The notes under the pieces were generated by a model, which was given only the letters and a program-made list of their open reading frames with translations, made no database searches and was not told the DNA's origin. The translations under genes and the position numbers were made by a program. Positions 1-8,480 of a DNA stretch of 33,876 bases are shown here, piece by piece. Source of the DNA: a bacterium (GTDB lineage: Bacteria > Pseudomonadota > Alphaproteobacteria > Rhizobiales > Aestuariivirgaceae). Position 1 is the stretch's first letter, and each line of letters opens with the position of its first letter. The DNA lies in the NCBI GenBank assembly GCA_022842165.1, contig JALHQC010000046.1, positions 1 to 33,876 on the forward strand. Reading direction: 5' to 3'.

Positions 1-165
1 ACGATCGAAAAGAGGAAGATGCCGGTGACCGAAGCGCTGAGGGTGCTGGAATCGGTCGACCCCTACGAGGCCGCCACGCGCGTCAATTCGCTGATGACGC
101 AACTCGAGGCTTCTTACGCCGTCACCGGCCGTATCAGCCGCCTCAGCCTGCTGTCCTACATCTGA
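1..165 (+). CDS. flgL: Flagellar hook-filament junction protein FlgL, C-terminal end (partial)
   Basis: Reading frame 1 is open from the window edge to a TGA at 163-165, giving the last 54 residues of a protein that ends in ...SRLSLLSYI. This leucine/serine-rich helical end, with a preceding ...VNSLMTQLEASYAVTGRIS stretch, is the D0-type C-terminal helix of flagellin and hook-associated proteins. Position directly before flaF-flbT-flgD matches the usual rhizobial order, where flgL (HAP3) sits here. FlgL would cap the hook and join it to the filament. The start lies outside the window. A flagellin is the alternative, but the neighbours favour FlgL. Confidence 0.75.
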   Translation, partial: TIEKRKMPVTEALRVLESVDPYEAATRVNSLMTQLEASYAVTGRISRLSLLSYI

Positions 166-199
166 ACCACGGTCAGTAATCACCGGAGCAACACCAAGC

Positions 200-553
200 A
201 TGTACCAGGCACTTTATTCCGAGATGGCCGCGGACACCACGGCCAGCATCCGCGAGAACGAACGGCTGGCTTTCGCCCGGTCGATCGAACTCCTGAAGGC
301 GGCAAGCCTGACGGGCCGCGGCTCGCGCGAGTCGGTCGACGCGTTGCTCTTCACCAACCGGCTGTGGTCGATCCTGCTCGAGGATCTGGCCGACGGCGCC
401 AACGGCCTGCCGGATACGCTAAAGGCCAGTCTGATTTCGATCGGCATCTGGGTTCTGCGGCGCACCGAAGAGATCCGCCAGGGCAAGACCGACGACTTCA
501 TGGCGCTGATCGAGGTTTCGGAATCAATTCACAAGGGGCTGGGAAAGCAATAG
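200..553 (+). CDS. flaF: Flagellar biosynthesis regulator FlaF
   Basis: The 117-residue product begins MYQALYSEMAAD and carries the conserved pattern of FlaF: an N-terminal ARENERLAF-type helix, then NRLWSILLEDL, then a LISIGIWVLRR segment. FlaF is a small cytoplasmic protein found in alphaproteobacteria, where it is needed for flagellin synthesis or secretion and works against FlbT. No membrane segment is visible. A GGAG lies about 14 bases before the ATG. The next gene, flbT, starts one base after the stop, so the two are surely co-translated. Confidence 0.93.
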   Translation: MYQALYSEMAADTTASIRENERLAFARSIELLKAASLTGRGSRESVDALLFTNRLWSILLEDLADGANGLPDTLKASLISIGIWVLRRTEEIRQGKTDDFMALIEVSESIHKGLGKQ

Positions 554-554
554 C

Positions 555-962
555 ATGTTCATCCATCTGAAACGCGGCGAAAAGCTCTATGTCAACGGCG
601 CCGTGCTGCGCGTCGACCGGCGGACATCGCTCGAATTCCTCAACGACGTGAGTTTTCTGCTTGAGAACCACGTGATGCAGGCGGAAGATGCCAAGAGCCC
701 GCTGCGGCAGCTCTATTTCATCGTGCAGTCGATGCTGATCGATCCCGCCAATGCCGGCATGACCACCGAAGTCTACAAGCATCTGTCGCACCGCGTCCGC
801 CAGACGACGCGGGGAGAAGAACTCGTGAAGGCGATCGATGCCGCCGACCAGAAAGTTCTGGAAGCGCGCTACTTCGAGGCGCTGAAGCATTTGCGCGGCT
901 GCTTCCCGCTCGAGGACGGCGTTGCGGAGAAGCCCGCGAGCCTTGACGAGGAGGCTGCGTGA
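555..962 (+). CDS. flbT: Flagellin mRNA translational repressor FlbT
   Basis: The 135-residue product opens with MFIHLKRGEKLYVNGAVLRV and contains LEFLNDVSFLLENHVM and LRQLYFIVQSMLIDP, all typical of FlbT. In Caulobacter, FlbT binds the 5' leader of flagellin mRNA and lowers its stability until the hook is complete; the same role is inferred here. The length is normal for the family. The TGA at 960-962 overlaps the GTG start of flgD (GTGA), which indicates translational coupling. Confidence 0.94.
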   Translation: MFIHLKRGEKLYVNGAVLRVDRRTSLEFLNDVSFLLENHVMQAEDAKSPLRQLYFIVQSMLIDPANAGMTTEVYKHLSHRVRQTTRGEELVKAIDAADQKVLEARYFEALKHLRGCFPLEDGVAEKPASLDEEAA

Positions 963-1360
963 TGATCGTGTCATCGGCCACCACCCAGGCAGCAGCAGCC
1001 CGCGAGACCTCAAGTGATGCGCAGAAGTCGAGCATCGACTACGACTCCTTCCTGAAGCTGCTGATTGCGACGATGCAGAACCAGGATCCTACGAAGCCGA
1101 ACGATCCTGCCGAGACGCTCTCGCAGCTTGCCTCGTTCTCGTCGGTCGAGCAGAACATCAAGCTCAACGAGAAGCTCGAGAGCCTGCTGGCAATCTCCAG
1201 CGCGGGCCAGGCCGCGGCCCTGGTCGGCAAGCAGGTGTCAAGCCTCGACGGCAAGGTGGAAGGCACCGCCGCGAGCGTCGAGATGTCGGCTTCCGGCCTT
1301 ACCGTCATTCTCGAGAGCGGCACCCGCCTGGCTGTTGCCGACGGGCTGAGGATCAGCTGA
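959..1360 (+). CDS. flgD: Flagellar hook capping (hook assembly) protein FlgD
   Basis: The 133-residue product has the FlgD N-terminal signature DYDSFLKLLIATMQNQDP, followed by NDPAETLSQLASFSSVEQ. FlgD is exported and caps the growing hook so that FlgE subunits can polymerise. The protein is short: it stops after a small C-terminal beta-rich part and lacks the larger tudor/Ig-like domains of enterobacterial FlgD, which is usual for rhizobial versions. Start choice is either GTG 959 (overlapping flbT by four bases) or ATG 962; the coupling favours GTG. FliQ follows after two bases. Confidence 0.92.
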   Translation: MMIVSSATTQAAAARETSSDAQKSSIDYDSFLKLLIATMQNQDPTKPNDPAETLSQLASFSSVEQNIKLNEKLESLLAISSAGQAAALVGKQVSSLDGKVEGTAASVEMSASGLTVILESGTRLAVADGLRIS

Positions 1361-1362
1361 GC

Positions 1363-1629
1363 ATGAACGAGGCAGACGCCATGAAGCTGGTGCAGGACGC
1401 CATCTGGTCGGTGATCGTGGGCTCCGGCCCCGCCGTCACCGCCGCGATGATCGTCGGCATCGTCATTGCGCTCGTTCAGGCGTTGACCCAGGTGCAGGAG
1501 GCGACCCTCACCTTCGTCCCGAAAATTCTGGCGGTCTTCGCCGCTCTTCTTCTGCTGGCCCCGCTCGCGGCCTCACAGCTCATGACCTTCACCGAACAGG
1601 TCTATGCCCGGATCGAAACCGGCTTCTGA
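1363..1629 (+). CDS. fliQ: Flagellar type III export gate protein FliQ
   Basis: The 88-residue protein has two hydrophobic segments (about residues 16-38 and 50-72) separated by the FliQ loop QALTQVQEATLTFVPK, which is the family hallmark. FliQ is part of the inner-membrane FliP-FliQ-FliR export gate. The length is exactly that of the family. It lies between flgD and flhA, with about 70 bases before the flhA start. fliP is not in the window, so it must be elsewhere. Confidence 0.96.
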   Translation: MNEADAMKLVQDAIWSVIVGSGPAVTAAMIVGIVIALVQALTQVQEATLTFVPKILAVFAALLLLAPLAASQLMTFTEQVYARIETGF

Positions 1630-1697
1630 GCCGCGCTTGATCCATGTCTGCGCAAGCCCGCTCGGTCACTGATGGTGCGAACCATCGGAGCGGCGGA

Positions 1698-3788
1698 ATG
1701 ACTGACATCACACGGCAGTTGGGGCTGGATGCGCCCAAGGGCGGCAATCGCGACATCGGATTTGCGATCGGCGTGGTGCTGATCCTCATCGTCCTGTTCC
1801 TGCCGGTTCCGCCCTTCCTGCTCGATCTCGGCCTGGCGTTCTCGATTTCCCTCTCCGTGCTGATTCTCATGGTGTCGCTGTGGATTCAGCGGCCGCTCGA
1901 CTTCTCGGCCTTTCCCACCGTGCTGCTGATCGCGACGATGCTGCGCCTGGCGCTGAACGTGGCGACCACGCGTCTGATCCTGTCGCATGGGAATGAGGGC
2001 GAAACCGCCGCGGGCCACGTGGTGGGCGGCTTCTCGAAGCTCGTCATGGGCGGGGATTTCGTGATCGGCGTCATCGTCTTCCTGATTCTGATCACCATCA
2101 ATTTCATGGTGATCACCAAGGGCGCATCGCGCATCGCCGAGGTGGGCGCGCGCTTCACGCTGGATGCCATTCCCGGCAAGCAGATGGCGATCGACGCCGA
2201 TCTTTCTGCCGGCCTGATCGACGACAAGGAGGCCTGCAGGCGCCGGCTCGAACTCGAACAGGAAAGCGCCTTCTTCGGCTCGATGGACGGCGCCTCGAAG
2301 TTCGTGCGCGGCGATGCCATCGCCGGCATCATCATCACCGCCGTCAACATTTTTGGCGGCATCATCATCGGCATGTTCCGTCACGGCCTTACCTTTTCGC
2401 AATCGGCCGATGTCTATACCAAGCTCTCGGTGGGCGACGGGCTGGTCACCCAGATCCCGGCGCTGATCGTGTCGCTCGCGGCGGGCCTGCTGGTGTCCAA
2501 GGGCGGCAACAAGGGTGCGGCCCAGGAGGCGGTCTTCCTGCAGCTCGGCGCCTATCCGCGCGCCCTGTGGGTGGCCTCCCTGCTTCTCGCCGCGCTGGCG
2601 CTGGTTCCTGGCCTGCCGTTCTTTCCCTTCGCCGTACTCGCGCTACTGATGGCGGGTGGCGCTCTCACCATCGTCCGCCAGAATGCCGAGGCGGTTCGCA
2701 GCGCGGAAGCAAAAATCCAGCAGGCCGACGCCCAGAAGCAGGACGAGGAGCGCAACTCGGTGAAGGAGCTCTTGCGCACGTCCGAGATCGAGCTCCGCCT
2801 CGGGCGGCAGATTTCCTCGGCGATGCTGGTGGCGCATGGCGAACTGGCCCACCGCGTGGCCAAGATGCGCCGCCGCTTCGCGCAGGAATATGGCTTCGTC
2901 ATCCCCGAAATCCGCCTGAGCGACGATCTGCTGATTGCGCCGAAGAGCTACAGCATCCGCATTCACGGCACGGCGGCGGCCAGCTTCGAACTGCGGCTGG
3001 GCGAACTGCTGGTCATCCCCGGCGGAAGGCCGCGGCCGGACCTGCCGGGCGACGACGTGCGCGAGCCGGCCTTCGGCATGGAGGCGCAATGGTATCCGGA
3101 GGTTTTCGCGGGCGAGCTTCGCGCCAACGGCTATCAGCCGGTCGACAGCATGTCGGTGATGCTCACGCATCTCTCGGAGGTCATCCGCAACAATCTTGGC
3201 CACCTCCTGTCCTACAAGGACCTCCGCGCGCTGACCGACAGGCTCGAGCCCGAATACAAACGGCTGCTGGACGAGACCTGCCCGTCGCTCCTGTCCTTCT
3301 CCGGCTTGCAGGCCATCCTCAAGCTGCTGCTGTCGGAACGGGTGTCGATCCGCAATCTTCACCTGATTCTCGAGGCAATCGCCGAGGTGGCGCCGCATGT
3401 GCGGAAGCCCGAGGCCATCATGGAGCATGTCAGGCTGCGGATTGCCCAGCAGATCTGCGGCGACCTCGGGCAGGATGGTTTCCTGCGCATCGTGCGGCTT
3501 GGTAACCGCTGGGATATCTCGTTCCTGCAAAGCCTGAAGCGCGACGCCAAGGGCGAGGTGATCGAATTCGATATCGACCCCCGGCTCATCGAACAATTTG
3601 CCAATGAAGTCGGCAAGACCGTCAAGACCTTCATGGATCGCGGCGAGCACTTCGCCCTCGTCACCGCACCCGAAGCGCGCCCCTATGTCCGCATGATCGT
3701 CGACAGGCTGTTTCCCAACCTGCCGGTCCTCTCACATATCGAGATTTCGCGCGGCATCCGGATCGAGGTCATCGGGGCGGTGTCATGA
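1698..3788 (+). CDS. flhA: Flagellar type III export protein FlhA
   Basis: The product (696 residues from this start) has about eight membrane helices in its first 330 residues and a large cytoplasmic C-terminal domain. The FHIPEP-family signature [13 protein letters not shown] is clear. FlhA forms the nonameric export ring that docks chaperone-substrate complexes. The open frame runs upstream to 1644, but ATG 1698 is preferred: it is preceded by GGAGCGGCGGA and gives the normal length, whereas the upstream 18 residues are unlike FlhA. The stop overlaps the fliR start by four bases (ATGA). Confidence 0.96.
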   Translation: MTDITRQLGLDAPKGGNRDIGFAIGVVLILIVLFLPVPPFLLDLGLAFSISLSVLILMVSLWIQRPLDFSAFPTVLLIATMLRLALNVATTRLILSHGNEGETAAGHVVGGFSKLVMGGDFVIGVIVFLILITINFMVITKGASRIAEVGARFTLDAIPGKQMAIDADLSAGLIDDKEACRRRLELEQESAFFGSMDGASKFVRGDAIAGIIITAVNIFGGIIIGMFRHGLTFSQSADVYTKLSVGDGLVTQIPALIVSLAAGLLVSKGGNKGAAQEAVFLQLGAYPRALWVASLLLAALALVPGLPFFPFAVLALLMAGGALTIVRQNAEAVRSAEAKIQQADAQKQDEERNSVKELLRTSEIELRLGRQISSAMLVAHGELAHRVAKMRRRFAQEYGFVIPEIRLSDDLLIAPKSYSIRIHGTAAASFELRLGELLVIPGGRPRPDLPGDDVREPAFGMEAQWYPEVFAGELRANGYQPVDSMSVMLTHLSEVIRNNLGHLLSYKDLRALTDRLEPEYKRLLDETCPSLLSFSGLQAILKLLLSERVSIRNLHLILEAIAEVAPHVRKPEAIMEHVRLRIAQQICGDLGQDGFLRIVRLGNRWDISFLQSLKRDAKGEVIEFDIDPRLIEQFANEVGKTVKTFMDRGEHFALVTAPEARPYVRMIVDRLFPNLPVLSHIEISRGIRIEVIGAVS

Positions 3789-4546
3789 CGCCGGAACTCG
3801 AGATGGCGGCCTTCGCCGTCTTCCTTCTGTTCTGCAGGATCGGCGGCTGCGTCATGTTCGCGCCGGGATTTTCGAGCCCGCGCATTCCGATGCAAATCCG
3901 GCTGTTCGTGTGCCTTGGCGTCACGCTCTCTGTCGCGCCGTTGCTGCATGCCGGAATGCTGCAGGCCGTCGCGGATATTTCTCCTTCCCACCGCCCGTTT
4001 CTCATCGTGAAGGAAACCCTGATCGGTTCCACGATCGGCCTGATGGGGCGCTTCTTCCTGCTCGCACTGCAATTCGCGGCGACCGCCATCGCCAACATGA
4101 TCGGCCTTGCCGGCATTCCGGGCGTGCCGATGGACGAAATGGAAACCGGTTCGCCGCTGGCGACGCTCGCCTCGATATCTGCGGTGATGATCATCCTGAC
4201 GATGGGCCTTCATATCGAGATGCTGGGCGCCATCATCGACTCATACCAGGTGATCGCCCTGGGCGCGCCCCTCCAGCCGGACGTGCTCATCGCCAACCTC
4301 ATGAAGACGGTGACCGAAACCTCGATCCTCGCCTTGCGGCTTGCAGCACCCTTCATCGCCTATGGCGTGCTGGTCAATATCGCCATCGGCCTCTCGAACC
4401 GCTTCACGCCGCAGATTTCGGTCTACCACGTGACGACGGGCGCCGTGATGCTGGGTGGCTTTCTGCTGCTGCACGCGCTGTGGAACGACTGGATGATGCT
4501 GTTCATCACCAGCTATGAGGCGTGGATCATGCGGGGCGGGTTTTGA
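3785..4546 (+). CDS. fliR: Flagellar type III export gate protein FliR
   Basis: The 253-residue hydrophobic protein has about six membrane segments. It opens with an [20 protein letters not shown]-like segment and has the central [20 protein letters not shown] region of FliR. It is the third export-gate subunit, with FliP and FliQ. It overlaps flhA by four bases and ends at a TGA shared with the TTG start of the next gene. Length and topology are normal. Confidence 0.95.
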   Translation: MTPELEMAAFAVFLLFCRIGGCVMFAPGFSSPRIPMQIRLFVCLGVTLSVAPLLHAGMLQAVADISPSHRPFLIVKETLIGSTIGLMGRFFLLALQFAATAIANMIGLAGIPGVPMDEMETGSPLATLASISAVMIILTMGLHIEMLGAIIDSYQVIALGAPLQPDVLIANLMKTVTETSILALRLAAPFIAYGVLVNIAIGLSNRFTPQISVYHVTTGAVMLGGFLLLHALWNDWMMLFITSYEAWIMRGGF

Positions 4547-4947
4547 CCGGCCGTGGCGAGCAGCTTTCCCGCGTGGCGCGGGCCTTCGCTGTCCGGGGCA
4601 ACATGCTGGACATCCGCATGCTGGTGCTGAGCCGCGAGAAGCACGAGATCGTTGAAGCGATAGCGGCGATCAGGGCGTCGCTCGATTCGCCTGCCGTCCA
4701 GAAGCTTTCGATGCATGTGCAGGTCATCGCCCGCATTGCGGCGCTCGAGCAGAGAGCCAGTGCCGTCGGCGATCAGATCGCGGCCCTGCAGCAGGACATG
4801 ATCGCCGCCCGGTCGAAGGAGAGGCATGCCGGAGAGCTTTCGGCCCGCATCGCCGAGACGGAACTTCGGAAGAGCGCGGAAGCCGAAATGCTCGAAACGC
4901 TGACGGCCATGCGCGCATCCAGCCTGCCGCAAGCCGGTGATGATTGA
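4543..4947 (+). CDS. FliJ-like coiled-coil flagellar protein (putative)
   Basis: The 134-residue product is almost wholly helical and charged, with heptad-like leucine/alanine spacing over roughly residues 55-125. It has no membrane segment or signal peptide. The size, coiled-coil character and position directly after fliR suggest a FliJ-type export helper or general chaperone, but I do not see enough identity to name it. I prefer the TTG at 4543, which overlaps the fliR stop as TTGA; the following gene uses the same kind of junction. A start at ATG 4522 inside fliR is possible. Confidence 0.6.
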   Translation: MTGRGEQLSRVARAFAVRGNMLDIRMLVLSREKHEIVEAIAAIRASLDSPAVQKLSMHVQVIARIAALEQRASAVGDQIAALQQDMIAARSKERHAGELSARIAETELRKSAEAEMLETLTAMRASSLPQAGDD

Positions 4948-5525
4948 GTGACGTGACTGAACAGGATGTTTTCGCAATGGCCGTTACGCTGTCTTCCGAC
5001 ATCATTGCCGACGTCATGCGCATCGCCGATCCTTCGCGCTTCAAGGCGGCAGCGGCGAAGCTTGACGGAGCCGCCAGCGAGGGCACGGCCTTTGCAGGCT
5101 TCGTTGAGGAGGCGGCATCGCCAGGCCGGGTGCGCGACCGGGGCGACGATCTCGTGGCCGACGTTCTTGGCGCCGCGGATGATGCGAAGCGCACCATGGC
5201 GGAGGCGGAACTTGGCGGCCGCGCACCGCACGTGCTCGCAGCGGCAACACCCGGAGCCGAACCCTACAGGGCCTTCGAACAGATGGTCCTCCGCAACATG
5301 TTCGAGACGATGATGCCGCAGGCGGATTCCGGCGCCTATGGCACCGATTCTTCTGCCGGAATCTGGCGTTCCCTCGCCAATGACCAGCTGGCAAGCGTCT
5401 ATGCGGACTGGGGCGGGCTGGGGATTGCCCAGACACTGTCCGACAAGCAGGCCGGAGGCCAGGTGAAGTCGGACGGGCACTGGCCCTATTTCGAAACCCG
5501 CCAGATCCGCAGTTTCGTTGGCTGA
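4944..5525 (+). CDS. Rod-binding (FlgJ N-terminal domain) protein
   Basis: The 193-residue product has an N-terminal linker region and, at about residues 109-165, the rod-binding domain found at the N-terminus of FlgJ: AFEQMVLRNMFETMMP, then SAGIWRSLANDQLASVY and GGLGIAQTL. In enteric FlgJ this domain scaffolds rod assembly and is fused to a peptidoglycan hydrolase; here the hydrolase part is absent, as is usual in alphaproteobacteria. It is likely exported to the periplasm by the flagellar system. The TTG start at 4944 overlaps the upstream stop (TTGA). Confidence 0.8.
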   Translation: MSDVTEQDVFAMAVTLSSDIIADVMRIADPSRFKAAAAKLDGAASEGTAFAGFVEEAASPGRVRDRGDDLVADVLGAADDAKRTMAEAELGGRAPHVLAAATPGAEPYRAFEQMVLRNMFETMMPQADSGAYGTDSSAGIWRSLANDQLASVYADWGGLGIAQTLSDKQAGGQVKSDGHWPYFETRQIRSFVG

Positions 5526-5546
5526 TGAAGTGAGGAACGAACTGAA

Positions 5547-5903
5547 ATGACCCCGCGCGAATCGCCCCTCCAGCCCGCACTGGTCAAGCTCGTCGACATC
5601 ATCGAGGAAGAGAACGGCTTCCTGGCGCGCCACGAGATCGTCAATCATGCGGCGTTCACCGACCGCAAGAACCATGCCCTGCGCGAACTCATGGCGGCCC
5701 AGCGCTTCGATGGCGCGGCGGCGCGCAGCGGCGAATGCAAGCCTCTGCTCCAGCGCCTCGCCGACGCCCTGCAGGCCAATGCGCGAATGCTGAAACTCCA
5801 CATTGCCGCGGTGGGCGAAGTCAGTGACATCATCATCGGCAGCCTGCGCGAGGCGGAGTCGGATGGCACCTACTCCCGCGGGCGCTTGTCCGCCAGGCGG
5901 TAG
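5547..5903 (+). CDS. FlgN-like flagellar export chaperone (putative)
   Basis: The 118-residue helical protein has the features of FlgN: LVKLVDIIEEENGFLARHE near the N-terminus (the L..ii..E...L pattern) and a C-terminal LKLHIAAVGEVSDIII helix ending in a GTYSRG tail, which resembles the Y.G end of FlgN. FlgN escorts the hook-associated proteins FlgK and FlgL to FlhA. GAGG lies about ten bases before the ATG. The position inside the flagellar operon supports the role, but identity with enteric FlgN is low. Confidence 0.65.
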   Translation: MTPRESPLQPALVKLVDIIEEENGFLARHEIVNHAAFTDRKNHALRELMAAQRFDGAAARSGECKPLLQRLADALQANARMLKLHIAAVGEVSDIIIGSLREAESDGTYSRGRLSARR

Positions 5904-5909
5904 CACCAC

Positions 5910-6389
5910 GTGCTGAAACTCGCAGTGCTTGGCATCTGGGTCATTATCGTGACTGCAGCTGCAACCTTCGGCTCGGTTCACTTGAAGTCGATGGACGATG
6001 CCGGTGAATCTGCCGAGCAGGAAGACCTGGGCGTCGAGGAGATGAAGGCCGAGATGACGAGCGTGCCGATGATCCGCGGCGGCGAGATCGTCGGTTATCT
6101 CATCATCCAGCTGTCCTTTCAGGCCGACCGGCGTATCCTCGCGGAGAAAAAGCTGGAGCCGCTGCCCTATCTCAACGACGCTGCCTTCCGCACGATTTTC
6201 GCCAGCACCGACGTCGACTTCCGCCGCCTCCGCGGGGCGGACCTCGACAAGCTGACGGCGGCCATCGCCAAGGAAGCCAACGCGCGGATCGGCGGCGAGA
6301 TGGTGCGGCAGGTTCTGATCCAGCAGCTGAACTTCGTGCGCAAGGAAGACATCCGCACCAACTGGATCGGCAATGAAAACCCGCACTGA
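5910..6389 (+). CDS. Membrane-anchored flagellar protein, FliL-like (putative)
   Basis: The 159-residue product has one N-terminal membrane helix (about residues 4-24) and then an acidic linker and a predicted periplasmic domain. The domain ends in a GEMVRQVLIQQLNFVRKEDIR stretch that recalls the C-terminus of FliL, the stator-associated basal body protein. This resemblance is weak and the call is an inference from topology and context. It starts at GTG 5910, six bases after the previous stop, and its end overlaps the next gene by 17 bases. Confidence 0.5.
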   Translation: MLKLAVLGIWVIIVTAAATFGSVHLKSMDDAGESAEQEDLGVEEMKAEMTSVPMIRGGEIVGYLIIQLSFQADRRILAEKKLEPLPYLNDAAFRTIFASTDVDFRRLRGADLDKLTAAIAKEANARIGGEMVRQVLIQQLNFVRKEDIRTNWIGNENPH

Positions 6390-6885
6390 AGCCGCCGGCC
6401 GCGACGGCGCCATGAAAGACCACGCCTTGCTGCGTGACATGGTGCGAAGTAGCGGGCAGCACGCAACCCATGTCGATGCCCGCGAGGAAGTGATGCGGCT
6501 CTCGCAGGATCCCTTGCTGCTCTACGAATATCTGCAGGCACGCGAGCGTAACGCAACAGCGCCTGAAGCCGTGATAGCGGCGGCCCGCCGGCAGGGCCAT
6601 CTTCACCGCCTTCCCGCGCTGCCGCTGGCGCAGGACCCGCCCCGTCGCCTGGCAACAACGATTTCGGAATATGCCAAACGGGAGATGAGAATGGAGCCTT
6701 CGCTGCGGCCGGAAATCTTTGCTGCGTCGATGGACGACCGCGCGCTGGCAATCGAATCCGAAGCCGCTTCCCCCGATAGCCGGGAGGCCGACCCCCTGAA
6801 CCCCGGCAACTTCATCGGTGAGGTCCTGATCCTGTTCGGCATCGTGCTCGCCGGAGCGGCCATCCTCGATTTCCTGACGTTCTGA
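6373..6885 (+). CDS. Uncharacterised tail-anchored membrane protein of the flagellar operon
   Basis: The 170-residue product has a soluble, arginine- and proline-rich N-terminal part and a single C-terminal hydrophobic segment (about residues 148-168, FIGEVLILFGIVLAGAAILDF). That suggests an inner-membrane tail anchor facing the cytoplasm. I recognise no family. It overlaps the preceding gene by 17 bases, so it belongs to the operon; an internal ATG at 6412 would remove the overlap. It is the last gene before a sigma-54 promoter. Confidence 0.6.
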   Translation: MKTRTEAAGRDGAMKDHALLRDMVRSSGQHATHVDAREEVMRLSQDPLLLYEYLQARERNATAPEAVIAAARRQGHLHRLPALPLAQDPPRRLATTISEYAKREMRMEPSLRPEIFAASMDDRALAIESEAASPDSREADPLNPGNFIGEVLILFGIVLAGAAILDFLTF

Positions 6886-6900
6886 GCCGGGTTCGCCGAC

Positions 6901-6916
6901 TGGCACGCCCCTTGCT
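6901..6916 (+). promoter_or_regulatory. Sigma-54 (RpoN) promoter
   Basis: TGGCACGCCCCTTGCT matches the -24/-12 consensus TGGCACG-N4-TTGCW at every defined position, with GG (6902-6903) and GC (6914-6915) exactly ten bases apart. The predicted transcription start is near 6927, about 20 bases before the ATG at 6947. It faces the small membrane protein and lies in the short gap after the flagellar operon. No enhancer-binding site is obvious nearby. Confidence 0.8.
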
Positions 6917-6934
6917 GATGTCAGTTCATCAACG

Positions 6935-7147
6935 ATGGGCTGTGTCATGCGCGATCAGGCTTTTGCAAATGTCCGGGAACTTTCCCGCGAAAATCTCGAG
7001 GACCTGGCGATCAGGGCCGTGCTGCAACTGCAGGCCGACAGGCGCGAGACAGCTCCCAACAGCTATTTCATGGCAGTTCTGTCGGGCTTCATGATCGGCA
7101 CGCTGGTCGCGGCCACCGGCTTTCTCATCGGCGCGGGCCTGCGCTGA
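6935..7147 (+). CDS. Small membrane protein under sigma-54 control
   Basis: The 70-residue product has an N-terminal amphipathic helix (VRELSRENLEDLAIRAVLQL) and one C-terminal membrane segment (about residues 45-67, MAVLSGFMIGTLVAATGFLIG). I recognise no family. The ATG at 6947 (66 residues) is an equally good start, being farther from the predicted transcription start; neither has a strong ribosome-binding site. The gene abuts the convergent hpt with no gap: its TGA (7145-7147) and the hpt stop (7148-7150) form TGATCA. Its promoter suggests expression with nitrogen or flagellar sigma-54 genes. Confidence 0.65.
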   Translation: MGCVMRDQAFANVRELSRENLEDLAIRAVLQLQADRRETAPNSYFMAVLSGFMIGTLVAATGFLIGAGLR

Positions 7148-7702
7148 TCAGCCCGCCGCCGGGATCACGTGGCCCACGAAGGGGAGTTCGCGGAACTGGT
7201 GCGCCATGTCCATGCCATAGCCGACGACGAACTTGTCCGGGCACAGGAAGCCCTGGAAGTCGGCCTCGATATGGGCTGCCAGATGGCCCGGCTTGTTGAG
7301 CAGCACCGCCGTGTAGGCGGTGGCGGCGCCCCTTGCCGCCAGCAGGTCCTTGGCGAAAGCGAGCGTCCGTCCCGATTCGAGAATATCGTCGATCAGCAGC
7401 ACATCGCGGCCCTTCACATTGGTCTCGATGTCGCGCAGCACCGTGACCTGGCCTGAGGATTTGACCGACTTGCGGTAGCTCGACAGGATCATGAAATCGA
7501 CCTCCGGCGACAGCCCCGCATGGTGCATGGCGCGGATCAGGTCGGCCGCGAAAACGAAGCTTCCCTTGAGGATCGGCACGACGAGAAGATTGGCGGGCTT
7601 GCGGGCCGCGATGGCCGTGGCAATGGCCTTGACGCGCTCGGCGATCGCCTCTTCCGAGAAGAGGACGCCGATGCGGTGGCCGTCGATGACGAGTTCGCTC
7701 AT
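7148..7702 (-). CDS. hpt: Hypoxanthine phosphoribosyltransferase
   Basis: The 184-residue enzyme salvages hypoxanthine (and guanine) to IMP or GMP with PRPP. The PRPP-binding motif VLLIDDILESGRT is at residues 101-113. The N-terminal flexible-loop motif SSYRKS (residues 74-79) and the PILKGS loop (43-48) are also present. Length is normal for bacterial HPRT. Its ATG overlaps the stop of the upstream zinc-ribbon gene by four bases (ATGA), so the two form an operon. It is convergent with the small membrane protein gene. Confidence 0.95.
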   Translation of the reverse strand: MSELVIDGHRIGVLFSEEAIAERVKAIATAIAARKPANLLVVPILKGSFVFAADLIRAMHHAGLSPEVDFMILSSYRKSVKSSGQVTVLRDIETNVKGRDVLLIDDILESGRTLAFAKDLLAARGAATAYTAVLLNKPGHLAAHIEADFQGFLCPDKFVVGYGMDMAHQFRELPFVGHVIPAAG

Positions 7703-8409
7703 GGCCTGTTATTTGAGCCGATTTCCTCGGCGCGGGCAAACCGAATTTCCACCTCTCCGGCGGTTTCGGGTGGCGATGCGATCCGCGTGACGAAGTTCGT
7801 GCTTTCGCCGGGATTGAGCGGCCGGGCATTGGTATCGAGCTGCCAGTTGTAGACCTCCGCCTTGCCGGCATCCTTAAGGCCGAAGCGCAGCCATGGAATC
7901 TTGCGCTGGGTGGACGAGATGTTTGCAATCTCGCCCTTGATCGAGATGACGCGCTTGCCGTCAACGAGAAGGTGCTGCATCTGGACGTCACGGATCTCGA
8001 GGCCATAGATATTGACCTCGCGCCCCATCCAGTCATAGAGCGCGATTGCCGCCGGCGCGGTCTTCACCACGGAATCGGGAAAGCTCAGGGCATAGACAGC
8101 GGGCGTGGTGGCGATGAGGGCCAGTCCGACCCAGGCCGCCGTCATGACCCTGCGCTGCTTGCGGCGCCGGGCGAAAGCCTCCTGCGCGTCGCGCGTCGCA
8201 TCGACCAGCCGCCGGATTTCGAAATCGGGCTCGAAGCTCTTGTCGATGATGGCGGGGAGTTGCGGTGTGGTGTCGCGGGAGATTTCGATGGCGCGCCCCT
8301 CGATCCAGCCGTGGCCACAAACCGAACACTTGATCATGGTTCCGTCGGCGTCGAAATGCGATGCCGGAAGGTCGAAGCGGGTTGAGCAGGAGGGGCAGCG
8401 GATGATCAT
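7699..8409 (-). CDS. MJ0042-type zinc-ribbon, DUF3426 membrane protein
   Basis: From ATG 8409 the product is 236 residues. It starts MIIRCPSCSTRF and has four zinc-ligand cysteines (5, 8, 28 and 31) in the MJ0042 zinc-finger pattern, a basic stretch, one membrane helix (about 93-113), and a C-terminal DUF3426-like beta domain (EIRDVQMQHLLVDGKRVISIKGEIANIS). The frame is open to 8502, but those 31 residues precede the zinc finger, which is normally N-terminal. Function is unknown. In many rhizobia this gene lies divergent from ftsE, as here. Confidence 0.85.
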   Translation of the reverse strand: MIIRCPSCSTRFDLPASHFDADGTMIKCSVCGHGWIEGRAIEISRDTTPQLPAIIDKSFEPDFEIRRLVDATRDAQEAFARRRKQRRVMTAAWVGLALIATTPAVYALSFPDSVVKTAPAAIALYDWMGREVNIYGLEIRDVQMQHLLVDGKRVISIKGEIANISSTQRKIPWLRFGLKDAGKAEVYNWQLDTNARPLNPGESTNFVTRIASPPETAGEVEIRFARAEEIGSNNRP

Positions 8410-8480
8410 GAGAAATGAAGCTGGGGGACGGCCGTTGTTCGTTGGGGCGACGTGACGGGAGTCATTAATCGCTGTTAGGG

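Noticed and set aside
2567-3505. A 312-codon plus frame inside flhA
   Set aside because: It lies in another frame of a well-supported gene, and is rich in R/G/A/P.
4773-6440. A 555-codon minus-strand frame across four flagellar genes
   Set aside because: It is a shadow: the plus-strand genes are coupled and have recognisable domains, and the minus frame shows none.
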